DNA of 33,560 nucleotides from Candidatus Saccharimonadia bacterium (GTDB taxonomy: Bacteria; Patescibacteriota; Saccharimonadia; Saccharimonadales; UBA4665). How positions within the stretch are numbered: the stretch's first letter is position 1; the number at the start of each line of letters is the position of its first letter. Positions 19,404 through 28,080 of this stretch are shown here, piece after piece. The stretch covers positions 1 through 33,560 of the forward strand of contig JALQUD010000004.1 in assembly GCA_023268595.1 (NCBI GenBank), in the 5' to 3' direction. The notes under the pieces were generated by a model. The model searched no databases. It saw only the letters and a list, made by a program, of their open reading frames with translations, and was not told the origin of the DNA. The translations under genes were made by a program, and so were the position numbers.

Positions 19404-19747
19404 CGTTGATGTATTTCCCCCGCCCTCGAGCGAAGTGTCATGGACCGGCCTGATGTGGCAGTCATAGCGTGCTTCTGCTCGGAAGACTTAACAAGCTGTA
19501 TCGGACTCTCCAGCCACGCACGACATTTTTTGCCATAGACGTGGATGGAATACCGTTGCGGCACAGTTCCCGGTTCTTCGCTTCCCTATCAGGAACAGCG
19601 AACCACGGGATTCCAGCTATATTCTTTTAATTATCCCTCGTCCATGCGTTGGAGTTAGCTGCCGGATAGTGCGGAATTTCATCCACCCATCCTGAAAGTT
19701 GACCATAAGCATGAAGCTAGTGTTAGTAGTATACCAACGCCAGGCTA

Positions 19748-19791
19748 CGCTACATATAGTGATTTTTACGTTATGCACACTACATCTAGCG
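19748..19791. repeat. Imperfect 14-bp inverted repeat, 16-nt loop
   Basis: CGCTACATATAGTG / CACTACATCTAGCG, 12 of 14 positions complementary. Confidence 0.6.
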
Positions 19792-19807
19792 TGCATTCGC
19801 CGACTTG

Positions 19808-20254
19808 TCAGTCACCAGCCGCGTACGCTTCGACCTGCCGCTGCAAGCTGCGCGCCTGGTCGCCGTACCCCAATAGCACCAATGCCTCAGCCAGTATCTG
19901 TCCGTCAGCGATGACCTCTTCGACCGTCTTGGCGCTGCGCACCCGGCCCTCCAGATGGTCGGTCATGCGGTCGAACAGCCAGTTCTCGTGGCCGTCGTCT
20001 GACGGTCCTGCCGTGGCGCTGCCGCCAGCGTCCACGCGGGTCACCACTTCCAGCGAGCGTGCCGAATGGTCACGCTTGCGCAGATGGCCGCGGGCGATAA
20101 GGTTGTTGATATGCAACGCCACCGTAGCCACCGAATTGTAATTCAGCCCGTTCATTACTTCGCGGTAGCTCGGACTATAGCCATGCTCATTGATGAATTG
20201 CTCTATAAAACTCAGCAGCTCACGCTGTTTCTTGGTCGGCCGTATATTGCTCAT
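19808..20254 (-). CDS. LexA-type winged-helix DNA-binding protein lacking the S24 peptidase domain
   Basis: RPTKKQRELLSFIEQFINEHGYSPSYREVMNGLNYNSVATVALHINNLIARGHLRKRDHSARSLEVV; start trimmed to M at 20254 with TACAAT 7 nt upstream. Confidence 0.85.
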   Translation of the reverse strand: MSNIRPTKKQRELLSFIEQFINEHGYSPSYREVMNGLNYNSVATVALHINNLIARGHLRKRDHSARSLEVVTRVDAGGSATAGPSDDGHENWLFDRMTDHLEGRVRSAKTVEEVIADGQILAEALVLLGYGDQARSLQRQVEAYAAGD

Positions 20255-20277
20255 GCCTAGTATTGTACAACAGTTTC

Positions 20278-20781
20278 CTAGCCGCGCTTGACCGGGCGAC
20301 GTTTGCGGTGCAGACGTGTGGTGAAGACCCAGCTGCGGTACCAGATGTAGTTCCATACCGTGAAGAAAGCCGCCGACACGAACTGTCCGATGTACGGTGT
20401 GATACCCAGTTGCTTGAGTCCAGCTACGATCAGGAAATCCAATACGAAGTCGACCAAGGTAATGATGGCGTAGCGCCCGGTGACTTCCACCTTCTGCTTA
20501 TTGAGCTTCTCATCGTGGAACACCCAGAAGCGTTGTAACAGGTAATTGACCGTCCAGCCCAGCACGTTGGCGGTCAGCTTGGCCCACCATAAGTTCATGT
20601 GTAACAGGCTGTCACAGATGAAGAAGACGGCATATCCGGTCCAGAAATACAGGCCGCCGCTGACCATATATTCGGCGATGCGGATGGCTTCGCGCTTCAG
20701 GCGGTTGTGTTTGCGCGTGGCCGCAGCCTTAGCCGAACGGTTGGCGATCTGGCGCTTGGTCATTTTCTTGCGTGCCGCCAT
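20278..20781 (-). CDS. GtrA-family membrane protein
   Basis: Four TM helices; NVLGWTVNYLLQRFWVF. Confidence 0.85.
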   Translation of the reverse strand: MAARKKMTKRQIANRSAKAAATRKHNRLKREAIRIAEYMVSGGLYFWTGYAVFFICDSLLHMNLWWAKLTANVLGWTVNYLLQRFWVFHDEKLNKQKVEVTGRYAIITLVDFVLDFLIVAGLKQLGITPYIGQFVSAAFFTVWNYIWYRSWVFTTRLHRKRRPVKRG

Positions 20782-20783
20782 GG

Positions 20784-22166
20784 TCATTCCTCGGTCTCTC
20801 CGTTAGCATCAAGCCGCTGCACCGGTCGTTCCGGCCGTTTCCATGGTATTGCCAGGGCGATACCCGCAAAGCCCCACCACAGCATCGCCAGCGTGTCATC
20901 GGTCCAGGCGTGCTGGACCAGGTTGACGAAGCTCAGCCCCACCAGCGCCGCCAACAAGCTGCGGGCCAACGCGTCATCACGTCGCCGCCATAAACGGCGC
21001 GCCAGCGAAGCCAGGATAGTGATGAACAGTCCCAGCCCAAGCCAACCGGTTTCCTGGCCGACCTGCAGGTAATAGTTTTCCGCGACCCGGGCCGGCCGGT
21101 CATTATGGACCGACGCCGGTCCGGCAGTGCCCGGCCCTCGTCCGAACGGCTCTGCCAGAACGTCACGGAAACCCTGGAGCATCACCGACGAACGGACTTC
21201 GTTGGAACTGGTAGCAGACGTTGAGGTCTCGTCACTATGGAACAAAGCGTTCTGTACGTAATCGTTATCGCGCAGCACCAATATGCCACCGGCAGCCAGC
21301 ACCGCTAGCACCGCCATACCCCAGACCAGACGGCGCCGGGCCATCCGGCTGGTCGCCAACAGCGCCAAAATAGCCATCACGCTCAGTGCCAAACCGATGT
21401 AGGCGCTACGCGAATAGGTGAATAGCAGCACGACGGTACCTGCCGCCAGCAGGCCTGCCATAGCCAGGTTGATGTGCCGACGGTCGCGCCCCCGGCCCCA
21501 ACCTCGTTGTAGTAAGGCCGCCACCGCTGCCAATACCAGCACTAAGTAGGCGCCTAACGGATTAGCGCCACGCAGGCTCGATTGGATCCGGATGTAATCG
21601 ATCTTATTATCGACCGTCTCGTAAGCTTCGATGGTGTCCGGGCCGTAACCGATCCGCGAAAAGGCGTCATACGGTAACACGAACGCCTGTAGCAGACCGA
21701 TGAGCATGACGATGACGGCAGGAACAAGCAACAGCTGCTTCCAGTGCCGGTATAACCATGGCGATGAAAGCGCGAATATCCAAGCCAGCAACAGGACCAG
21801 CACCGGCCGGATATTGACCACCCAGGCGTATCCCATGGCGTACAGGTTTACCTGACCCTTATATAAAGCCGACAGGCCCAGCACCAACTGAAGTGCCACA
21901 TAGCTCACCAGTGCCCAGAACAGCCAACCGCGCCGCATGGTCCGCCAGATGTCCGGTGACTTCCATAGTCTCCAGGCAGCCAACGGCGTCACAACCAATA
22001 ATAAGAACTCTTTCCAGAGGCGTAGCAGCTCGTAATGGCCGAACACCAGCGAGCCGGCCACCGTCAGCAGGGCATGGAACGGCACCAGTATCAAGATCAC
22101 AGCCAACACGGTATTGCCGACCATATCGGCCCGCGAGGTCGTTTTGGATGTGGCCTGTATCTTCAT
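20784..22166 (-). CDS. O-antigen ligase/polymerase family (Wzy/WaaL-like) membrane protein
   Basis: Multi-TM; large loop with VRSSVMLQGFRDVLAEPFGRGPGTAG...AENYYLQVGQETGWLGLGLF. Confidence 0.88.
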   Translation of the reverse strand: MKIQATSKTTSRADMVGNTVLAVILILVPFHALLTVAGSLVFGHYELLRLWKEFLLLVVTPLAAWRLWKSPDIWRTMRRGWLFWALVSYVALQLVLGLSALYKGQVNLYAMGYAWVVNIRPVLVLLLAWIFALSSPWLYRHWKQLLLVPAVIVMLIGLLQAFVLPYDAFSRIGYGPDTIEAYETVDNKIDYIRIQSSLRGANPLGAYLVLVLAAVAALLQRGWGRGRDRRHINLAMAGLLAAGTVVLLFTYSRSAYIGLALSVMAILALLATSRMARRRLVWGMAVLAVLAAGGILVLRDNDYVQNALFHSDETSTSATSSNEVRSSVMLQGFRDVLAEPFGRGPGTAGPASVHNDRPARVAENYYLQVGQETGWLGLGLFITILASLARRLWRRRDDALARSLLAALVGLSFVNLVQHAWTDDTLAMLWWGFAGIALAIPWKRPERPVQRLDANGETEE

Positions 22167-22179
22167 AGTGTTACAATCC

Positions 22180-22187
22180 ATTATAAT
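22180..22187. promoter_or_regulatory. Palindromic -10 element ATTATAAT shared by divergent genes
   Basis: TATAAT on both strands inside 33 bp separating ATGs at 22166 (-) and 22200 (+). Confidence 0.6.
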
Positions 22188-22199
22188 TGACACTAACCC

Positions 22200-23627
22200 A
22201 TGAAGAACAATACTTCTTTTGTTTATACCTTATTCCTGGCATTCGGCGATCTGATAGCCCTGGTCATCGGTTTCGTCGCAGCTTACATCTTCCGCGTCTC
22301 CATCAGCGACATCCCCATTGCCACCCCTGTACGTGCCATCGATTACCTTCAGGTTTTTCTGACCCTGCTACCGTTCTGGCTGCTGATCTTCGCCCTGCTG
22401 GGACTGTACGACAGCAATATATATGAGAAGCGTTTCAGCGAGTTCGGCCGCCTGCTGGTCGGTACGTTCATCGGTCTGCTGTTCGTGGTCTTCTACGACT
22501 TCTTGCGCCTGGATCCCATCTTCCCGGCCAAGCTGGTACCGATCTACGGCTTCGTCATCGCATTCTTCTTGTTACTACTGTTCCGGACCTGAGCCCGCGG
22601 TGTCCGTACATTATTATTCGGCTTCGACGTAGGCATTACCAACATCTTACTGGTCGGCAACACCAACATCAGCGACGAGCTGCGGGAAAGCCTGCAGGAC
22701 AGCCGCCGCTCCGGCTATCGCGTGTTAGCCGTGGTGGGCAACAATAAGGGCCATCATGCCGACTATAGGACTTTCCGGTCAGCCTTGGACCACATTGGTA
22801 GTACGCGCCAGATCCACGGCATCTTCCAGACCGAGTTATATCCGGACGAAGAGCACAACCGCGAGATCCTGGATTACGCCCAGGAGCACCACATATCCTA
22901 CCGCTTCATCCCCGGCAACACCGAGCTGTTCGTAGGTAACATCGACGTGGAATTATTCCGTTCCAGCATCCCGGTCATCGCCGTCCGGCAGACACCGTTG
23001 TTCGGTTGGGGTAACGCCGTCAAACGTGTCTTTGACCTGATAGTCAGCGGCATCCTGCTGATATTGGTCTCTCCTGTCATGTTGCTGGTAGCCGTAGCTA
23101 TCAAATTGTCAGGTGGCGGCAGCGTGTTCTTCCGACAAACCCGGCTGACCCGCTACAACCAGCGTTTCCGCGTTTACAAGTTCCGCACCCAATACGCCAA
23201 GTACGACGGCACCACGCCCGAGCAGGCTTTTGCCATGATAGGCAAACCCGAACTAGCCACCGCCTACCGCACCAATGGCGACGCCCTGGACAACGACCCG
23301 CGTATCACCCCGGTCGGCCGCTGGCTACGGGCCAGCAGTCTGGACGAGCTACCCCAATTACTGAACGTCTTCAAGGGTGACCTCAGCCTGGTCGGCCCAC
23401 GTGCACTTATTCCCGAGGAACTGGAACATTTCGATAAACGGCACACCATCCTGAGCGTCAAATGCGGCATGACCGGTCTGGCCGTCGTATCCGGACGTCG
23501 CAACATCCCCTTTGAAGAGCGCCGCAAGCTCGACATGTACTACGTCCAGAACTGGAGCTTCTGGCTGGACCTGACCATCCTGCTCAAGACCATCCGCGTA
23601 GTACTGGAACGCACCGGAGCCCGCTGA
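22200..23627 (+). pseudogene. EPS-priming polyprenyl glycosylphosphotransferase interrupted by in-frame TGA at 22590-22592
   Basis: ORFs 22200-22592 and 22722-23627 share a frame; the gap translates ARGVRTLLFGFDVGITNILLVGNTNISDELRESLQDSRRSGYRV; C-terminus KRVFDLIVSGILLI...FRVYKFRT...LRASSLDELPQLLNVFKGDLSLVGPRALIPEE. Confidence 0.88.
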
Positions 23628-23629
23628 CC

Positions 23630-24829
23630 ATGGCCGTACCCGAAGCTCCCGCCAGCGTACACGCTACCACGACCAAGCGCACCAGCAGCCAACCATGCGT
23701 AGCCATCGTCCATGACTGGCTATACGGCGGCGGCGCCGAGCGGGTCGTCCTAGAGCTGCACCGGATGTACCCCGACGCCCCTATTTACACTTCATACTGC
23801 AACGATGAATGGCGCGCCAAACTGGACGGTAAAGTCGTCACCGGCTACCTGCAGCGTTGGCCGTTCGACCGCCTACGTAAGTTCATCCCGTTCCTGCGCA
23901 TCCAGTGGTTTGGCAGCCTGGACCTGAGCGCTTACGACGTCGTCATTTCCAGTAGCGGCAACGGCGAGGCTAAGGGAGTCTGCGCTGGTTCACTATATAA
24001 CGAGAGTCAGGTCCACATCTGTTACTGCCACTCACCAGTACACTTTTACTGGCGTCATTACGACCAATACCTGCGCAGCCCCGGTTTTGGCGCCTTTGAC
24101 CCGTTGGCGCGCCTCGGCCTGCGCCTACTCGTTGGTCCGCTGCGCCGCTGGGACCTCAAAGCCTCCAAGCATCCGGACGTCTACGCCGCCAACTCCAACC
24201 ACATCAAGTCAGATATAAAGAAGTATTATGGCAAGGATTCGACCACGGTCTTCCCGCCGGTTGACACCGACCGTTTCCGCCTCGCCCGGGACCGCAAAAC
24301 CCCTGGCGACAAACCCCGCCACGGCTTCGTGACCGTCGGACGCCAGCAGCCCTATAAGCGCACCGATCTGATCATCGAAGCCTGCAACCGGCTGCAACTG
24401 CCGCTGACCGTCCTGGGCGGCGGGCCGGACCACGACAAGCTCAAAGCCCTGGCCGGACCGACGGTCACCATCATTTCTAAGGACCAGGCCAGCGACCAGG
24501 TGGTGACCGATGCCATGCAGCACGCCGAAGGTTTCATTTTCGCCGCCTTCGAAGACTTCGGCATCACACCGATCGAGGCCATGGCAGCCGGCACACCAGT
24601 CATCGGCTACCGGGCCGGTGGCGCGTTGGATTACATCGAACCTGGCGTGACCGGTGAGTTCTTTGACGAACAGACCGTCGAGTCGCTGGTTGCGGTGCTA
24701 GGCAGCTTCAAGCCCAAAGATTACGACCACGCCGCCATCGCCCGTCACGCAGAGCGCTTCTCGGCGCAGTACTTCCGTGAGCGCATGTCTGCGCTGGTCG
24801 ACCAGGCTATCGCCAAACAGCGCAGCTGA
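23630..24829 (+). CDS. GT4-family glycosyltransferase
   Basis: VAIVHDWLYGGGAERVVLEL; FVTVGRQQPYKRTDLIIEACN; EDFGITPIEAMAAGTPVIGYRAGG. Confidence 0.92.
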   Translation: MAVPEAPASVHATTTKRTSSQPCVAIVHDWLYGGGAERVVLELHRMYPDAPIYTSYCNDEWRAKLDGKVVTGYLQRWPFDRLRKFIPFLRIQWFGSLDLSAYDVVISSSGNGEAKGVCAGSLYNESQVHICYCHSPVHFYWRHYDQYLRSPGFGAFDPLARLGLRLLVGPLRRWDLKASKHPDVYAANSNHIKSDIKKYYGKDSTTVFPPVDTDRFRLARDRKTPGDKPRHGFVTVGRQQPYKRTDLIIEACNRLQLPLTVLGGGPDHDKLKALAGPTVTIISKDQASDQVVTDAMQHAEGFIFAAFEDFGITPIEAMAAGTPVIGYRAGGALDYIEPGVTGEFFDEQTVESLVAVLGSFKPKDYDHAAIARHAERFSAQYFRERMSALVDQAIAKQRS

Positions 24830-25939
24830 TTATTGGCCTTTGGCGCTACACCAGCTGCCGACATCACCGTGATACGCCAAGCTCTGACGGGTCAGGGCGC
24901 ACTTGTCGAACTCCACGGCCTTTGGCTCTGACTTGCGGGTAACGGCGCCAAGCAGACTCTGCACGAAACTGGCCTGGGAATATTCTTTGACCACGCTGTA
25001 GTCATTACCCTGCACGCCAGCCGCTCCAGCCAGCGCATCATATGCATCCTGACGGCTACCGATCTCATCGATCAACTTAAGGTCCTTAGCGGTCTTAGGG
25101 TCGTATGCCATGGCACCGATCTGACCCTTGATAGTATCGGCAGGGATATTACGACGCTCGCTGACGTACTTCACGAAGCCATCGTATTCATTATTGACCT
25201 GGGACTGTAGCTTGTTTACCTCGTCGGCTGTCAGGCGGCGGTAGGGGTTACCGACATCTTTGGATGTACCGGCCGTGATATATGAGGATTCTATGCCGTT
25301 CTGAGTGACGACACCGCCGCCCAGCAGACCACCGTCGGTAGCCACTACCTTGTCATAAAATTGGATCGGCCCCAGGATGACACCGATGCTACCAACATCG
25401 CTACCGTAGTCACTGAAGACCTTGTCGGCACTGACGGCCGCCCAATAAGCGCCGGAAGCACCGGTACCCTCGATGTGGGCGTACACCGGCTTCTTGTTGT
25501 CGGTCTTAGCCTTGAAATATTTCACACCATCAGCGATGGCCCTGGCGCCATAAATGGTGCCACCGGGTGAATCGATTTCCAGGATCACGCCATCAATGGT
25601 CGAGTCATCGGCAGCCCGATACAATTCATCCTTGATGTCATAGCCATAGGCCATGCCGGTGCTGCTAAAGAATGATAGCGAGTCGTCCGAGTGGTTCGTG
25701 CCAGCTATGACGCCGGTGACCGGCACCGACAGGAACTGCCTGGAGCCACTACCGTAGACCGGCTGATAGCCTGAGGTAGAACTCTCGCTGCCGGCTCCAA
25801 GTGCCGCGACCGCACCGAACACACCGAAGGTGATAAGGGTGCCAATCAGACACAATAGGATGACATTCCACGTTACGACGATAGTAAGCGTACGGCGGAA
25901 CAGACCGTACATCAGGGGGTGTTTTTGGCTGAAATTCAT
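24830..25939 (-). CDS. sppA: Signal peptide peptidase SppA-like (S49) membrane protease
   Basis: GVILEIDSPGGTIYGARAIADGVKYFK; VYAHIEGTGASGAYWAAVSADKVFSDYGSDVGSIGVI. Confidence 0.9.
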   Translation of the reverse strand: MNFSQKHPLMYGLFRRTLTIVVTWNVILLCLIGTLITFGVFGAVAALGAGSESSTSGYQPVYGSGSRQFLSVPVTGVIAGTNHSDDSLSFFSSTGMAYGYDIKDELYRAADDSTIDGVILEIDSPGGTIYGARAIADGVKYFKAKTDNKKPVYAHIEGTGASGAYWAAVSADKVFSDYGSDVGSIGVILGPIQFYDKVVATDGGLLGGGVVTQNGIESSYITAGTSKDVGNPYRRLTADEVNKLQSQVNNEYDGFVKYVSERRNIPADTIKGQIGAMAYDPKTAKDLKLIDEIGSRQDAYDALAGAAGVQGNDYSVVKEYSQASFVQSLLGAVTRKSEPKAVEFDKCALTRQSLAYHGDVGSWCSAKGQ

Positions 25940-26028
25940 ATGCATCAGTATGACAGTTCAGGAGGGCTTGCGCTACAGTAATCTAACGTTTTGTGTCGGA
26001 TACGTTACAAATCATTTATATGACCATG

Positions 26029-26040
26029 TGATAATTATCA
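26029..26040. promoter_or_regulatory. 12-bp perfect palindrome abutting the -35 box, candidate operator
   Basis: TGATAATTATCA immediately followed by TTGTGC. Confidence 0.45.
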
Positions 26041-26069
26041 TTGTGCAAAAAATAGTTACATGTTATAAT
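26041..26069 (+). promoter_or_regulatory. Sigma70-like promoter for the ORF at 26104
   Basis: TTGTGC-17 nt-TATAAT; SD GGAG upstream of ATG. Confidence 0.65.
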
Positions 26070-26103
26070 ATATAAATCATTATCCTACTGGAGAATTCTA
26101 GCG

Positions 26104-26910
26104 ATGTCTATTGCTACCCGTGTACGAAGCTTATATAAGCGCATAACTGTCAAAGCTACTGCTAACCGCACTGCCACGCTGCTCATTACCAGCGCTGTAG
26201 TCATCGCGGCCGCTTCGGCAGGAGCCTACGGTATGAGTGGCCGTCACGTCGCCAATACTGCGGACCCGAACCTCGACACAAGCCTGACGAACCTAACCCA
26301 CAACCCTGAAAGCGAAGACGAAACTCAGCAGTCAACAATAACCGGCCAGCGGCAGACTGATCAGACTGGCACCGACACCAAAAGTGACCAGAAGGCCAGC
26401 AGCAAGGCCACCAATTCCAGCTCAAGCACTAATGCAGCAGGCAATAACAGCCAGACCGGCAGCCAAAGCAAGACCGCATCAGCCGGCACTCCACAAGCCA
26501 AGGCGCCGGCATCTGGCCCGACGAGTAGTTATAAGCAACCGACGGTCGCCATGACTATAGTCTCCGCAACCATCAGCACAAGCGGCCGGGCGTGTGTCGA
26601 CGGAGAGGTTCGAAGTGGTTACCAATATAACCTGCAATTCCCAAACAACCATACCGGAGGACAAGTCAGCTATACGTGGGAATACCGCCAGATTCCTGGA
26701 CAGGGCCTACCCCGTGAGCCGATCATGCCATCATCAGCTTCACTCCAGGTACCCGCGGGTCCTTACTCGATGAGCGATACTGTCAGTCCTGCTTACGGCC
26801 TCATGTCTTTCGGCATCCAATCGTACGAGGCCCGATTACGCGTTTCCGGCCCCAATACCGTGTATTCGAACTGGGTTACCGTGCCCGCCATCAGCTGCTC
26901 GCAGTTGTAG
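26104..26910 (+). CDS. Hypothetical membrane-anchored protein with Ser/Thr/Gln-rich linker
   Basis: TM segment LLITSAVVIAAASAGAYGMSG; low-complexity linker; SD plus promoter upstream. Confidence 0.75.
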   Translation: MSIATRVRSLYKRITVKATANRTATLLITSAVVIAAASAGAYGMSGRHVANTADPNLDTSLTNLTHNPESEDETQQSTITGQRQTDQTGTDTKSDQKASSKATNSSSSTNAAGNNSQTGSQSKTASAGTPQAKAPASGPTSSYKQPTVAMTIVSATISTSGRACVDGEVRSGYQYNLQFPNNHTGGQVSYTWEYRQIPGQGLPREPIMPSSASLQVPAGPYSMSDTVSPAYGLMSFGIQSYEARLRVSGPNTVYSNWVTVPAISCSQL

Positions 26911-27079
26911 CAGTTGACGTCTTAAGTACTTGTGCTCTCACATAGTGAGTTACGTTAAAACCAGATCTTTCTCCCAGCGCATCATCTTCACTGCAATCGC
27001 TATGCAACCATTCGAGGTGCCTTGATTTTCATTGCCTTCATCGAGATTTTTCAACGGTCACCCGATTTATCACTTTTAC

Positions 27080-27238
27080 TTAGAGTAGGTGTTGAGGCAA
27101 GACCTTAGAAGCGTCTAAAACTTCTATGCCGCAAAGCTTCCCCGTCGCGTCAAAGTCAAGATTAATTTCTCCATTCCCTATCTCATCAACTGAAATCGTA
27201 AGTGATGATCTTCTTTGATGTCCTATTTTGAGATACAT
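27080..27238 (-). CDS. DUF2283-like small protein (52 aa), missing from the ORF track
   Basis: MYLKIGHQRRSSLTISVDEIGNGEINLDFDATGKLCGIEVLDASKVLPQHLL; INLDFDxxGKLxGIEVLDASKxLP matches the DUF2283 pattern; GGGAAG upstream. Confidence 0.75.
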   Translation of the reverse strand: MYLKIGHQRRSSLTISVDEIGNGEINLDFDATGKLCGIEVLDASKVLPQHLL

Positions 27239-27332
27239 ACAGTGTCTTCCCGGAAGTCATTGTTACGATCACCAGAGTCATAGAGCCAGCTGGTATGATT
27301 ACCATTCGAGCTGGTCCATAGCACGTCGTATT

Positions 27333-27728
27333 CTAATTAGCTAGGAGTTTAATGACGACATCCCGAAGCACAAGACTAACGATAAGAATAGCAATCAGGA
27401 TAGGCAGCCAACTTACCACATAGGCAAACCTTATGTTATGCCGGGATATCTTTTCATGGCTAACTCCTCGGGCTTCTAATTCGCTTAGCATCTTTGAAAG
27501 TCTTAATAACGTAAAGCCGAAACTGTCCTTTTCATTATCAGACGCTATGTGGATGGCGCCCGTCTTCATTACGGAAACTTGTTTTATTGATGCAATCGGT
27601 ACGGTATGGAGCGTTGAACCTATTCGTAGGCTTATCGTCGTGTCATTGAGCGTAAGGAGCGCCCATGGCCATGTAACGCTACCCGTCCCCTTATCGGCTC
27701 CATACAGTTTCTCTATATTACTATCCAT
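27333..27728 (-). CDS. Hypothetical PH-like protein with C-terminal TM
   Basis: NDTTISLRIGSTLHTVPIASIKQVSVMKTGAIHI beta-rich region; C-terminal YVVSWLPILIAILIVSLVL. Confidence 0.65.
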   Translation of the reverse strand: MDSNIEKLYGADKGTGSVTWPWALLTLNDTTISLRIGSTLHTVPIASIKQVSVMKTGAIHIASDNEKDSFGFTLLRLSKMLSELEARGVSHEKISRHNIRFAYVVSWLPILIAILIVSLVLRDVVIKLLAN

Positions 27729-27960
27729 GAACGAAGCGCCAATATAGCCCCCGACATTCTTAACTATAGTTCTCAGTGCATTTCTCCTGCAGCCGTGAAG
27801 ATATCCTAAAACCTCAACTGTGTAATTAGCTTTCGGGTTTAAGCGTGGCGACCATCGTATTGAGTATTATCCTATGAGTCATGCTACACCTAACAATAGC
27901 GGTGTCGCTAATGCCATGTAACAGCTATCGAAATGCCGTGAAACTCACTTACGGCAATAC

Positions 27961-28080
27961 CTATGTAGAGTTATCCTTCTCAAGGTTCTTTTGTCGCTTC
28001 TTTTCAGAGCGATATCCAAGGTACATACCGCCGAATGCGCTTATTAGTGCTAACGAAACGCTTATGATTACATCTTTCAT
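27961..28080 (-). CDS. 39-aa single-TM small protein translationally coupled to the RHS gene
   Basis: MKDVIISVSLALISAFGGMYLGYRSEKKRQKNLEKDNST; ATG overlaps the RHS TGA as ATGA. Confidence 0.65.
   Translation of the reverse strand: MKDVIISVSLALISAFGGMYLGYRSEKKRQKNLEKDNST

Noticed and set aside
22590-22592. UGA recoding (Gly or Trp) as in some other CPR lineages
   Set aside because: Several intact genes in the window end in TGA (e.g. stops at 23627, 24829 and the RHS gene), so a global code change is not supported
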